NCBI RefSeq assembly: GCF_004022215.1
Contig: NZ_SAUZ01000012.1
Span: 102,661-166,660, forward strand
Origin: Paenirhodobacter populi
Lineage (GTDB): Bacteria; Pseudomonadota; Alphaproteobacteria; Rhodobacterales; Rhodobacteraceae
Reading direction: 5' to 3'
Length of the DNA stretch: 64,000 nt
In this document: positions 15,919 to 24,832 of the stretch, piece by piece
Layout: each line of letters starts with the position of its first letter
Position numbering within the stretch: the stretch's first letter is position 1
The notes under the pieces: model-generated
What the model was told of the DNA's origin: nothing
Seen by the model: only the letters and a program-made list of their open reading frames with translations
The model's database searches: none
Position numbers and translations under genes: made by a program

Positions 15919-16890
15919 TCAGCGCCTCCCGTGACGCAGGCGGGGATCCAGAACCACATAGGCCAGATCCACGCACAGGTTGATGACCACGAACAGCGCC
16001 GAGACCAGCATCAGATAGGCGACCATCACCGGCCGGTCGAGCGAGGTGATCGAATCCACGATCAGCTTGCCGAGGCCGGGCCAGCTGAAGATCGTCTCCG
16101 TCACCAGCGCGAAGGCGAGGGTGGACCCCAGTTCCAGTCCGAACACCGTCACCAGCGGGATCGAGATCAGCTTCAGCACATGCCGGCGCAGGATCGTCGC
16201 CTCGGAAATCCCGGCGGCGCGGGCGAATTTGATCGTGTCGGTCAGCATCACCTCGCGCGTGCCCGAGGCGGCAAGACGGCACATCATCGACATCTTGAAC
16301 AGCGACAGGTTCAGCGCGGGCAGGATCAGATGCGCCCAGCCGTCGGCGGTCAGGAAGGAAAACGGCACGCCGAACAGGGTCCGCGTCTCGCCCCGGCCGC
16401 CGGCGGGCAGGATGCCAAGCTGCACCGCAAAGACCATGATAAGCATCAGCCCGATCCAGAAGGTCGGCACGGAAAAGCCCAGCACCGAGACCGCCATGAT
16501 CACGCGTGCGGCGATGCTATCAGGTCGATAGCCCGCGTAAATGCCGAGCGGCACCCCCACGGCCGAGGCGAACAGCACCGCGATCAGCGTCAGTTCCAGC
16601 GTCGCGGGCAGTTTTTGCGCGATCAGCGTGCCCACCTGCATGTTGAATACGAAGGACGTGCCCAGATCACCGCTCAGCAGGCGTCGCAGGAAATGCAGGT
16701 ATTGGTCCCACAGCGGCAGGTCGAGCCCGTATTGCGCGATCACCTGCCGCCGGATTTCCTGCGTCGCATCGGGCGAGATCAGCACGTCAACCGGATTGCC
16801 GATCACAAAGACACCCGCGAAGACGAGCATCGACATGACCAGCAGCACGACCAGCGCCTGCCCGAGTCTGCGGATGATGAAGGATGCCAT
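15919..16890 (-). CDS. Dipeptide/glutathione-type ABC permease (GsiC/DppB-like)
   Basis: A 323-residue permease. The N-terminus SFIIRRLGQALVVLLVMSML and the stretch IAQYGLDLPLWDQYLHFLRR are DppB hallmarks, and the EAA loop is ASGTREVMLTDTIKFARAAG followed by RRHVLKLISIPLVTVFGLEL. Around six membrane helices. It is 27 bases downstream of the creatininase-family gene and upstream of its partner permease. Together with the double ATPase and the separately encoded binding protein at 18450 it completes a five-component importer. Confidence 0.92.
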   Translation of the reverse strand: MASFIIRRLGQALVVLLVMSMLVFAGVFVIGNPVDVLISPDATQEIRRQVIAQYGLDLPLWDQYLHFLRRLLSGDLGTSFVFNMQVGTLIAQKLPATLELTLIAVLFASAVGVPLGIYAGYRPDSIAARVIMAVSVLGFSVPTFWIGLMLIMVFAVQLGILPAGGRGETRTLFGVPFSFLTADGWAHLILPALNLSLFKMSMMCRLAASGTREVMLTDTIKFARAAGISEATILRRHVLKLISIPLVTVFGLELGSTLAFALVTETIFSWPGLGKLIVDSITSLDRPVMVAYLMLVSALFVVINLCVDLAYVVLDPRLRHGRR

Positions 16891-16917
16891 GCCAGTCTCC
16901 GGAAGGGAAAGCCGTTG

Positions 16918-17619
16918 TCAGTGCCAGCCGTGCTCGATCTCGTGCCGGGTTTCCTCGACGCCGACCTGCCAGATCGCCAGCATGTCCTCGTCCGGGCGCT
17001 GGAACAGGCCGTGGTAGTTGCCCTCGGCGATCCGTTCGCGCTTGCGCCAGGCGTCGACGCGGGCGGTGGCGGCGAAGTCGATGCGCTCCTTGCGGTCGTT
17101 CGGAATCGGCGCGCCCTCGATGCGGGTCCAGGGAAAGTTCTCCATCCAGCTCGCATGCGAGGCGGCCGGGTCGATCTCCTGCACCTTGGCCATGGTCTTC
17201 GGTGCGCGCCACCAGTCATGCAGTTTGACCGAGGCGTCGCGGTGCGCGTTCATCCATTCGCTCAGCAGCGGGTTGACCGGCGTGTTGCCGCCATGGCCGT
17301 TGACAATGAGAATGCGCCGGAAGCCGGAGCGGTAGACGCTGTCGAGCAGATCCTCGATCACCGCGAGATAGGTCCGCAGCCGCAGCGACATGGTGCCCGG
17401 GAAGGCCGCGAAGGTCGAGGCCATGCCGAACGGCAGGCAGGGATAGACCGGCACGCCAAGCGGCTCCGCCGCCTCGACCGAGACCCGCTCCGCCAGGATC
17501 GTGTCGGTGGCGAGGCTCAGATAGGCGTGCTGTTCGACCGATCCGATCGGCAGGACGCAGCGGTCGTCCTCTTTCACGCGCGCCTCGACCTGGCTCCAGT
17601 TCATGTCCTGAATCCGCAT
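16918..17619 (-). CDS. Creatininase-family amidohydrolase
   Basis: About 233 residues of the creatininase family, which cleaves cyclic or linear amides with a binuclear metal site. Metal-site motifs are seen: VLPIGSVEQHAYLSLATDT (Glu, His, Asp ligands) and LIVNGHGGNTPVN. The start MRIQDMNWSQVEARV at 17619 is preferred, since relatives begin close to this point and GGAAGG precedes it; an upstream in-frame ATG at 17721 would add an unrelated extension covering the promoter. It heads the operon encoding the Gsi-like permeases. It may therefore process an imported amide or peptide derivative; the substrate is unknown. Confidence 0.82.
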   Translation of the reverse strand: MRIQDMNWSQVEARVKEDDRCVLPIGSVEQHAYLSLATDTILAERVSVEAAEPLGVPVYPCLPFGMASTFAAFPGTMSLRLRTYLAVIEDLLDSVYRSGFRRILIVNGHGGNTPVNPLLSEWMNAHRDASVKLHDWWRAPKTMAKVQEIDPAASHASWMENFPWTRIEGAPIPNDRKERIDFAATARVDAWRKRERIAEGNYHGLFQRPDEDMLAIWQVGVEETRHEIEHGWH

Positions 17620-17704
17620 TTCCCAGTCCTTCCGCAGAATCTTATCGGCGGGATGCGGCATGCGCCCCCCGCCGACCGGCCAAAGGGGCCGTTCGCCTTT
17701 ATTC

Positions 17705-17774
17705 GGTTCCATAGGGAACAAAAAACAGGGATTGACGCAAGATATTTTTCAGAGATACCGTCCCAAATGGAACC
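17705..17774. promoter_or_regulatory. Divergent promoter with paired operator half-sites
   Basis: GGTTCCAT (17705-17712) and ATGGAACC (17767-17774) are exact reverse complements 54 bases apart, flanking a possible plus-strand promoter (TTGACG at 17732-17737, then ATACCG about 17 bases on). They sit between the creatininase-permease operon and the MarR gene. The layout suits binding by the MarR-family protein to both sides of the promoter; the assignment is inference. Confidence 0.4.
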
Positions 17775-17797
17775 ACTGATGAAAACAGAGGCACCTT

Positions 17798-18370
17798 ATG
17801 GATGACGCGATGCGGCAGGCTCTTTTCGAGGGGCGGGCAGGGCGGGACGAACCTCTCGTCGCGCCCGATATCGCCGACGACAGCCTTTTGCACGTCAAGT
17901 TGTGGGGCAATCCGTGCTGGTTCTCATTCCGGCTGAACTATCTGGCGCTGCATTTCAACAATCCGGTCTACGGGTTCGTGCAGGACCGTCTGGGCCTGCT
18001 GCGTCCGGATTTCGTGGTGCTGTGGTCGCTCTATCTGGGCGGGCCGTCGACGCTGACGGACGTGGTGCGGTCTTCGGGATTTCCGAAGAACACGCTCAGC
18101 CGCGCCGCCTCCAAGGTGCATCAGCGCGGCATGATCGACCGGGAGGTGGACGCGGCCGATCAGCGCCGGGTCACCCTGTTCCTGACCGACAGGGGGCGGC
18201 AGGCGGTGGAGGAGGTGAAGGCCGAGATGATCGAACAGGAACGCCGGATGCTCGAATGCCTCAGCCCCGCCGAAAGGCTGAGCCTGTCCGAAATTCTGAC
18301 CAAGCTTGTCACGGCTTCGGGACAATGGCCGCAGTCGCTTGGCGACGGTCAGGCCGATGAGGGGCCGTGA
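17798..18370 (+). CDS. MarR-family transcriptional regulator
   Basis: A 190-residue protein with the MarR winged helix core: LGLLRPDFVVLWSLYLGG, recognition helix region LTDVVRSSGFPKNTLSRAAS and wing MIDREVDAADQRRVTLFLTD, then a long C-terminal dimerisation helix. The 50-residue N-terminal extension is somewhat longer than usual. It lies between the two divergent halves of the Gsi-like transport cluster and probably controls both through the GGTTCCAT/ATGGAACC sites. The effector is not known. Confidence 0.85.
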   Translation: MDDAMRQALFEGRAGRDEPLVAPDIADDSLLHVKLWGNPCWFSFRLNYLALHFNNPVYGFVQDRLGLLRPDFVVLWSLYLGGPSTLTDVVRSSGFPKNTLSRAASKVHQRGMIDREVDAADQRRVTLFLTDRGRQAVEEVKAEMIEQERRMLECLSPAERLSLSEILTKLVTASGQWPQSLGDGQADEGP

Positions 18371-18449
18371 CCGGCGCGCAACCAGAACAGACCGGCGCGA
18401 AGCCGGCATGCAATCCTTGGCCCAAGGGCTATTGTCTGAGAGGGAATGA

Positions 18450-20030
18450 ATGAAACTGACACCCATTCTGCGCGCGGCATTCCTTGCGACCGCGCTGGCA
18501 TCCCCGATCCCGGCGCTGGCCGCGGATCTGGTGATCGCGACGAAAACCGGCCCCGCTTCGATGGACCCGCATTTCACCGCCACGGCGGCCAATGCCGAGG
18601 CGACGAAGCAGATCTTCGATACGCTGCTGAAATCGGGCAACGATCTGCAGATCGAACCATCGCTGGCCACCGAATGGAAGGCGCTGGACGACACGACCTG
18701 GGAATTCACCCTGCGCAAAGGGGTGAAGTTCCACGACGGGTCCGATTTCACCGCCGAGGATGTGAAATTCTCGATCGAGCGGATCCCGAACGTCACCGGC
18801 CCGAACCCGACGACGATCTATGTGCGCCGTGTCGCGGAGGTCGAGATCGTGGACGACTATACCATCCGGGTGAAGACGAACGGGCCGGCGCCGACCCTGC
18901 CCAACGATTTCGTGCGCCTGTTCATTGTTTCCCATCAGGCGGCGGCGGAGTATTCGACGCAGGAGACCTCGGCCGAAGGGTTCAACTCGGGCAAGGCCAC
19001 GATCGGCACCGGCCCCTATAAATTCGTCTCCTGGGCGCCGACGCAGGATCTGGTGCTGGAGAAATTCGACGGCTACTGGGACGGCGCGCAGCCCTGGGAC
19101 AAGGTTGTCCGCAAGGAAATCCCGAACGATGCCGCCCGCGTCGCGCAGCTCAGGGCCGGGCAGGTGGATATCATCTCGAAGGTGCCGGCGACCGACATCG
19201 ACAGCATCGAATCCGACAAGGACCTTGAGGTGATCAAGTCGCCCTCGGTCTACATCCCCTATCTGGAATTCGACTTCCGCGAGGATTCGCCGCAGGTGTG
19301 GGACAATGCGGGCAAGAAGCTCGACAAAAACCCCTTCCTCGACCCGCGCGTGCGGGAGGCGTTCGACCTCGCGCTCGACCGCGAGACGATCGTGGAATTC
19401 GCGCTTGAGGGGATGGGCGAGGTTTCCACACAGCTCGTTTCGCCCAATATCTTCGGTTACAACAAGGACATTCCGGCGCCGGTCTTCGATGTCGAAAAGG
19501 CCCATGCCCTGATGGCCGAGGCGGGATATCCCGAAGGGTTCAAGGTCACGCTCGCCTATGCGAACGACCGGATGCCGACGGAGCTTGGGCCGACGGTCGC
19601 GCAGCTTCTGGCGGCGATCGACGTGACGGTCAACGTGCAGGGCGTGCCTGCCGCGGTGTTCAATCCGGCCAAGACGCGCGGTGAGTATTCGCTGTACATG
19701 GCCTCCTGGGGCACGCTGACCGGCGAGTCGAACTATATGCTGTCGTCGCTGATGCACACGAACGACAAGGAAAAGTCGCTTGGCGCGTTCAACGTGCGCG
19801 GCTATTCCAACCCGAAGATGGATGAACTGATCGAGGCTGCCGCCGTCGAGATGGACGAGGCGAAGCGCCGCGACCTGCTGGAACAGGCCAACATGCTGGT
19901 CGCGACGGACCGGCCCGACCTGCCGCTGGCGGTCAATCTGTCGGCCTGGGGCGCGAAGAAGGACAAGTTGACCTACGATCCGCGCTCGGACGAGGATACG
20001 CTGGCCACGGACATCCATCCGAAACAATGA
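18450..20030 (+). CDS. Dipeptide/glutathione-type ABC periplasmic binding protein (GsiB/DppA-like)
   Basis: A 526-residue SBP family 5 protein. The signal peptide is residues 1-25 (RAAFLATALASPIPALAA, cleavage before DLVIA). The mature part shows the family pattern GPASMDPHFTATAANAEATK and LATEWKALDDTTWEFTLRKG, then DGSDFTAEDVKFSIER. A GAGAGGGA ribosome-binding site precedes the ATG. It is encoded opposite to its permeases and ATPase, with the MarR gene between. A perfect hairpin follows, separating it from the peptidase gene. It likely delivers small peptides or glutathione to the permeases. Confidence 0.9.
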   Translation: MKLTPILRAAFLATALASPIPALAADLVIATKTGPASMDPHFTATAANAEATKQIFDTLLKSGNDLQIEPSLATEWKALDDTTWEFTLRKGVKFHDGSDFTAEDVKFSIERIPNVTGPNPTTIYVRRVAEVEIVDDYTIRVKTNGPAPTLPNDFVRLFIVSHQAAAEYSTQETSAEGFNSGKATIGTGPYKFVSWAPTQDLVLEKFDGYWDGAQPWDKVVRKEIPNDAARVAQLRAGQVDIISKVPATDIDSIESDKDLEVIKSPSVYIPYLEFDFREDSPQVWDNAGKKLDKNPFLDPRVREAFDLALDRETIVEFALEGMGEVSTQLVSPNIFGYNKDIPAPVFDVEKAHALMAEAGYPEGFKVTLAYANDRMPTELGPTVAQLLAAIDVTVNVQGVPAAVFNPAKTRGEYSLYMASWGTLTGESNYMLSSLMHTNDKEKSLGAFNVRGYSNPKMDELIEAAAVEMDEAKRRDLLEQANMLVATDRPDLPLAVNLSAWGAKKDKLTYDPRSDEDTLATDIHPKQ

Positions 20031-20037
20031 TGCGAAA

Positions 20038-20062
20038 GGGGGCGCCCGGCGATGGCGCCCCC
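20038..20062 (+). terminator. Stem-loop between binding protein and peptidase genes
   Basis: GGGGGCGCC and GGCGCCCCC pair perfectly over nine bases around CGGCGAT, preceded by AAA and followed by GTTT. It could attenuate or protect the upstream mRNA; a short T run makes it a weak terminator. Confidence 0.55.
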
Positions 20063-20083
20063 GTTTCGACGACGGAGACGATC

Positions 20084-21049
20084 ATGACCGGATTTGCGCT
20101 TGCCATTCATGGCGGCTGTGGAGTGATGGCGAAGCTCGATCTGAGCGAGGCCGAATGGCAGGCTGCCCGCAACGATCTGGGGCGTGCGCTCGTGGCGGGC
20201 CATGCGGTGCTGGCGGCGGGGGGACGGTCGCTCGACGCGGTGCAGGCGGCGGTGATGGTGATGGAGGACAGCCCGCATTTCAACGCGGGCCACGGCGCCG
20301 CGCTGAACGAGAACGGCATCCACGAGCTTGACGCCTCGATCATGGATGGCGAGACGCTGGCGGCGGGGGCGGTCTGCGCGGCGCAGCATATCCGCAATCC
20401 GGTCGCCGCGGCGCGGGCGGTTCTGGATCATGGCGATGCGGTCCTGCTGGCCGGAGCCGCCGCCGACCGCTTTGCCGCGCGCATGGGCCTGCCGACCGAG
20501 CCGCAGGAGTATTTCACCACGGAACGCCGCAAACAGGCGCTGGCCGCGATGAAGGCGCATGTCGCCGCAGGCACCGAGGCCGGGGCGAAAGAGGCGGAAA
20601 AGCACGGCACCGTTGGCGCGGTGGCGCTGGATCTGCACGGGCATCTGGCGGCGGCGACCTCGACCGGCGGCTACAACAACAAGCCGGACGGCCGGGTCGG
20701 CGACAGCCCCGTCATCGGCGCGGGCACCTATGCGCGCGACGGCGTCTGCGCGGTCTCGGGCACCGGCAAGGGTGAATATTTCATCCGCCATGTCGTCGGC
20801 CACGAGATCGCCGCCCGCATGGCCTACCTGGGCGAGGATCTGTCGACGGCGGCCGGGCGCGTGGTGATGGAGGATCTGAAGCCCCACAATATCGGCGCGG
20901 GGCTGGTGGCCGTGGCCGCCAACGGCGACATCGCCGCGCCCTACAACACCGACGGAATGTTCCGCGGCTGGGTGACGGCGGACGGGCGGTTCCATGTCGC
21001 GTCGCATGCCGAGGTCTTTGAATATGTCCCGAAGGACGATCCTGCCTGA
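20084..21049 (+). CDS. iaaA: Isoaspartyl peptidase/L-asparaginase (Ntn hydrolase)
   Basis: A 321-residue precursor of the plant-type asparaginase/isoaspartyl peptidase family. The N-terminus FALAIHGGCG and NAGHGAALNENG are family marks. The autocleavage site and nucleophile is threonine 176 in AEKHGTVGAVALD, with the substrate loop TSTGGYNNKPDGRVGDSPVI and the ending region SGTGKGEYFIR. It releases aspartate from isoaspartyl dipeptides. The ATG at 20084 has GGAG nine bases upstream. In E. coli iaaA heads the gsiABCD glutathione-import operon, and the same association occurs here, supporting the functional reading of the cluster. Confidence 0.9.
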   Translation: MTGFALAIHGGCGVMAKLDLSEAEWQAARNDLGRALVAGHAVLAAGGRSLDAVQAAVMVMEDSPHFNAGHGAALNENGIHELDASIMDGETLAAGAVCAAQHIRNPVAAARAVLDHGDAVLLAGAAADRFAARMGLPTEPQEYFTTERRKQALAAMKAHVAAGTEAGAKEAEKHGTVGAVALDLHGHLAAATSTGGYNNKPDGRVGDSPVIGAGTYARDGVCAVSGTGKGEYFIRHVVGHEIAARMAYLGEDLSTAAGRVVMEDLKPHNIGAGLVAVAANGDIAAPYNTDGMFRGWVTADGRFHVASHAEVFEYVPKDDPA

Positions 21050-21125
21050 AGCCACGCTATCCGACGCAGATCCACATCCCGGCATGACGGGCAGACCGGT
21101 GCCGGGACCGAAGGTTTCGCGCAGG

Positions 21126-21308
21126 TCAATTCCCGGTCAGACTATCGGTCGTCGCCGGGGCGTTGGCCGTGATCGGCCCTATCCCGGGCATGGATTGCAC
21201 CTCCGCGCGGTCTCGTCCGCCCGGAGCAAGCCGCGCAACTGGGCGCGCGTTGGGTGCTCTCCCGCAGGCTGCTATCGTGGGGCAGGGCGGGATGATTGCT
21301 TTGGACAT
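21126..21308 (-). pseudogene. Fragment of an IS110-family transposase
   Basis: About 60 residues including SMPGIGPITANAPATTD, the helix-hairpin-helix-like start of the Transposase_20 domain of IS110 elements. No other part of the transposase is visible nearby. The fragment lies in a 780-base stretch without genes. Confidence 0.4.
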
Positions 21309-21835
21309 CGCGAAACAATGTGTGGATCATGCCCCCGCAACCAGCCCCGACGCCACGGTCTCCAACGATAGCCTGAAGCTGCGATTTCCTGCGACGGGGC
21401 GCTACGCCTGCCTGCTTTGTTGCGCGTATTTCCGAGGCGTAGTTTCGATGCGGATTTTGCGTCGTGAGCGCGCAGACGATCCATCCCCCGTCGGGAATCC
21501 CATCTCGCGGGCCTGCGCGATCCGGATGACCCGCAGGTCGCGGTCGATCCGGATGCCGGCAAATTCGGCATCCGCCAGCATTCGCGCAACACCCTTGGTG
21601 TTCAGTCATTGAAACAGGCCGGGCTGGGGGGCGATCTTCGCGCTCCAACTGTCCGGCTTCGGGGATACCTTCCGCAGGAAATATCTATTACTGAAATAAC
21701 ACTAATATATTTTACTTATTTTTCTTCGCGATCCATCTTGCGGTCCAGAGGACGGTTGACGGGAGGAGTCGTCAGCCGACGGAGTGCCGCTGCCGGAGGC
21801 GCGCGGTATTTCCCGATCAGTGGAGGAGGAACGCC
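21309..21835. other. Gene-free stretch; possible minus-strand relic and AT-rich promoter
   Basis: A minus-strand frame at about 21470-21610 reads GVARMLADAEFAGIRIDRDL, which looks protein-like but was not recognised and lacks a start. An AT-rich block at 21675-21725 (unusual in this GC-rich window) precedes the CitMHS-type carrier gene and is probably its promoter region. Confidence 0.4.
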
Positions 21836-23152
21836 ATGCTTGCACTTGCAGGCTTGTTGACTGTTGTCTTGGTTCTGGCTGGGATCATCTCGAAGAAGCT
21901 GTCGCCGATGGCGGCACTGGTGGTGATTCCGATCATCACCGCGCTGTTCGCCGGTTTCAGCTTTGAGGACACGTCGAAATTCGCCATTTCCGGCATCCAG
22001 AAGCTTGCCCCCGTCGTCGGCATGTTCATTTTCGCGATCCTGTTCTTTGGCATCATCAAGGATGCGGGAACGCTTGAGCCGATTATCGGTGGCACCTTGC
22101 GGCTTGTCGGGTTGCGGCCATCGCGGATCGTGCTTGGCACGGCGGTTCTGGCGATGATCGTGCATCTTGATGGGTCCGGCGCGGTGACCTTTTTGGTCAC
22201 CGTTCCGGCGATGCTGCCGCTGTTCGATCGCCTCGGGATGGATCGCCGGATCCTCGCCTGCGTCATTGCGATGGCGGCGGGCACGGCGAACATGCTGCCC
22301 TGGGGTGGGCCGACGTTGCGTGCGGCCAGCGCGCTGCAGATTCCTGTCGGCGACCTTTATCTGCCGATGATCCCGGCGCAGGCCGCCGGGCTGGCGTTCG
22401 TTCTGCTCTGCGCCTGGTATCTGGGGCTGCGCGAGGAACGCAGGCTGGGGCTGGGCGGGGGTGCCGCGGCGCCCGGGGGCGCGAACGAGACCCATCGGCG
22501 CGATCTGCCGGAGGAGGAGCGCGCGCTGATGCGGCCCGGGATGTTCTGGGTGAACTGCGCTCTGGTCGTTGCCGTTCTGGCGGCGATGATCGCCGAACTG
22601 GCCCAGCCGGTGCTGTGCTTCATGATCGGCACCATTGCGGCCCTGCTGCTGAACTATCCGTCCGTTGCCGAACAGCGCCGCCGCATCGACAGCCATGCCA
22701 AGGCGGCCCTGATGATGGCGACAATCCTTCTGGCGGCGGGCGTCTTTACCGGGATCATGAGCGGGACCAACATGCTTTCGGCCATGGCGGATTACGCGGC
22801 GGCGCATATCCCCTCGGAAAACGCCAAGCATATGCCGATCGTGCTGTCGCTGCTGTCGATGCCGCTGAGCCTGCTGTTCGATCCGGATTCGTTCTATTTC
22901 GGCATTCTTCCGGTCCTGTCCGAGGCGGGAGGCGCACTTGGCGTCGACCCGATCAACATGGGCCGCGCGGCCATCGTCGGACAGATGACGACGGGCTTCC
23001 CGATCAGTCCGCTGACCCCTGCGACCTTCCTGCTCGTCGGGCTGTGCCGGATCGAGCTGGGCGATCACCAGAGGTTCACGTTCGGCTTCCTCTGGGCGAC
23101 GTCCATCGTGATGACCGTCGTCGCCGTCCTGACCGGCGCCATCACGCTCTGA
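21836..23152 (+). CDS. CitMHS-family citrate/carboxylate:cation symporter
   Basis: A 438-residue inner-membrane carrier with about 12 helices. The CitMHS family pattern is seen in KLSPMAALVVIPIITALFAG, APVVGMFIFAILFFGIIKDAG, DGSGAVTFLVTVPAMLPLFD and GTANMLPWGGPTLRAASAL. Family members import citrate or related tricarboxylates, often as metal complexes. An AT-rich promoter-like block precedes it and GGAGGA lies before the ATG. It is followed 16 bases later by AtuA-type genes, so the imported acid may feed that pathway; this is inference. Confidence 0.87.
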   Translation: MLALAGLLTVVLVLAGIISKKLSPMAALVVIPIITALFAGFSFEDTSKFAISGIQKLAPVVGMFIFAILFFGIIKDAGTLEPIIGGTLRLVGLRPSRIVLGTAVLAMIVHLDGSGAVTFLVTVPAMLPLFDRLGMDRRILACVIAMAAGTANMLPWGGPTLRAASALQIPVGDLYLPMIPAQAAGLAFVLLCAWYLGLREERRLGLGGGAAAPGGANETHRRDLPEEERALMRPGMFWVNCALVVAVLAAMIAELAQPVLCFMIGTIAALLLNYPSVAEQRRRIDSHAKAALMMATILLAAGVFTGIMSGTNMLSAMADYAAAHIPSENAKHMPIVLSLLSMPLSLLFDPDSFYFGILPVLSEAGGALGVDPINMGRAAIVGQMTTGFPISPLTPATFLLVGLCRIELGDHQRFTFGFLWATSIVMTVVAVLTGAITL

Positions 23153-23168
23153 CGAGAAAGGGAGTATC

Positions 23169-24515
23169 ATGAAAACCATTCGTATCGGATCGGGCGCCGG
23201 CTATTCCGGCGATCGCATCGAACCGGCGGTGGAACTCGCGCAGAAGGGCGGGATCGACTACCTCGTCTTCGAGTGTCTGGCGGAGCGCACGATCGCCATA
23301 GCGCAGCGCGCCCGGCTTGCGGATCCGGAGGCAGGCCATGACCCGCTGCTCGAGGCACGGATGCGCGCGGTTCTGGGGCTGTGTCATGAAAAGGGTATAC
23401 GCATCATCTCCAACATGGGGGCGGCGAATCCGCAGGCCGCGGCGCGCAAGGTGCTGCTGATCGCGCAGGAGCTGAACATTTCCGGTCTTCGCGTCGCGGC
23501 GGTTTCGGGCGACGAGGTTCTGGGCGATCTTCTGGATGGCGATTATCCCATTCAGGAGACCGGCGCGCCGGCGCGCACGATGCGCGATGTGCTGATTTCG
23601 GCCAACGCCTATATCGGGGCGGAACCGATCGTCGAGGCGCTGGCCCGGGGGGCGGATGTGGTGATCACCGGGCGGGTGGCGGATCCGTCGCTGTTCCTTG
23701 CGCCGCAGATCCATGAATTCGGCTGGGCACCCGACGATTGGGACAGGCTCGGCAAGGGCACGCTCGTCGGGCATCTTCTGGAATGCGCCGGACAGGTAAC
23801 GGGGGGATATTTCGCCGACCCCGGGGTCAAGGACGTGCCGGGGCTGGCGCGTCTCGGCTTTCCGATCGGCGAGGTGTCCGAGGACGGCTCGGCCGTCATC
23901 ACCAAGGTTCCGGGATCCGGCGGCCGCGTCTGCGAGGCCACGCTGAAGGAACAGATCCTTTACGAGGTCCACGATCCGCGGGCCTATCTGACCCCCGATG
24001 TGACGGCCGATTTCTCGGGCGTCACGGTGCGCGGGATCGGCCCGGACCGGGTCGCCGTCTGCGGTGCCACCGGCCGCGCGCGCCCCGAGACGCTCAAGGC
24101 CTCGGTCGGGTTCGTCGACGGCTATATCGGCGAGGGTCAGATCTCCTACGCCGGCCCCGCCGCGCTGGCCCGCGGACAGCTCGCCGCCGAGATCGTGCGG
24201 GAGCGCTTCGAGATCATCGGATTGAAAGCGCGTGAGTTGCGGTTCGACCTGATCGGGGTGAATGCCATTCTGGGCGATACGTTCAGCGCCCCCGCGGCAC
24301 CGGCCGAGGTGCGGCTGCGTGTGGCGGGGCGGACCGCGACGATGGCGGAAGCCAAACGGATCGGCGCCGAAGTCGAGACGCTTTACACCAACGGTCCGGC
24401 GAGCGGTGGTGGCGCGGTCCAGTCGGCACGCCAGATCGTTGCCATGCTCTCGGCCCTGATCCCGCGCGCGCGGGTTTCCCCCCGCGTCGACATCTTCACC
24501 TCGGAGGACCTGTGA
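23169..24515 (+). CDS. AtuA-family (acyclic terpene utilisation) protein
   Basis: A 448-residue protein of the AtuA family (formerly DUF1446). Family marks are IRIGSGAGYSGDRIEPAVEL at the start, LAERTIAIAQ, IRIISNMGAANP and ADVVITGRVADPSLFLAP. AtuA is needed for growth on citronellol or geraniol in Pseudomonas, but the biochemical role is not established, and many members occur outside terpene pathways. Here no other atu gene is present and the neighbour is a carboxylate carrier, so a terpene role is doubtful. It ends in the TGATG that starts the next gene. Confidence 0.85.
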   Translation: MKTIRIGSGAGYSGDRIEPAVELAQKGGIDYLVFECLAERTIAIAQRARLADPEAGHDPLLEARMRAVLGLCHEKGIRIISNMGAANPQAAARKVLLIAQELNISGLRVAAVSGDEVLGDLLDGDYPIQETGAPARTMRDVLISANAYIGAEPIVEALARGADVVITGRVADPSLFLAPQIHEFGWAPDDWDRLGKGTLVGHLLECAGQVTGGYFADPGVKDVPGLARLGFPIGEVSEDGSAVITKVPGSGGRVCEATLKEQILYEVHDPRAYLTPDVTADFSGVTVRGIGPDRVAVCGATGRARPETLKASVGFVDGYIGEGQISYAGPAALARGQLAAEIVRERFEIIGLKARELRFDLIGVNAILGDTFSAPAAPAEVRLRVAGRTATMAEAKRIGAEVETLYTNGPASGGGAVQSARQIVAMLSALIPRARVSPRVDIFTSEDL

Positions 24516-24832
24516 TGCAGCTTCGCGACATCGCGCATTCGCGCACCGGCGACAAGGGCGATCACTCCAACATCTCGGTCATCGCCTACGATCCGGCGGA
24601 TTACGACTTTCTGCGCACGCATCTGACGGCCGAGAAGGTGCGCGCGCATTTCGCCGGGATCGTCAAGGGCCACGTCGAACGGTTCGAGCTTCCGGGCCTT
24701 GGGGCGCTGAATTTCCTGATGTTCAACGCTCTTGGCGGCGGTGTGACGCGCTCCCTTGCCCTCGATGCCCATGGGAAATGCCTTGCGTCCGCGTTGCTCG
24801 CGCTGGAGCTTCCGGATCGTCAGACGGATTGA
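24515..24832 (+). CDS. AtuA-associated ferredoxin-fold-like small protein
   Basis: A 105-residue protein beginning MQLRDIAHSRTGDKGDHSNIS, the pattern of the small domain that is fused to AtuA C-termini in some bacteria and separate in others. The ATG shares one base with the stop of the AtuA gene, so the two are made together and probably form a complex. It overlaps the 3' end of the convergent LysR gene by 13 bases. Its biochemical role is unknown. Confidence 0.8.
   Translation: MQLRDIAHSRTGDKGDHSNISVIAYDPADYDFLRTHLTAEKVRAHFAGIVKGHVERFELPGLGALNFLMFNALGGGVTRSLALDAHGKCLASALLALELPDRQTD

Noticed and set aside
21470..21612. Protein-like minus-strand frame (GVARMLADAEFAGIRIDRDL)
   Set aside because: It reads like part of a real protein but has no start, is short and could not be matched to any family; noted only as a possible relic.
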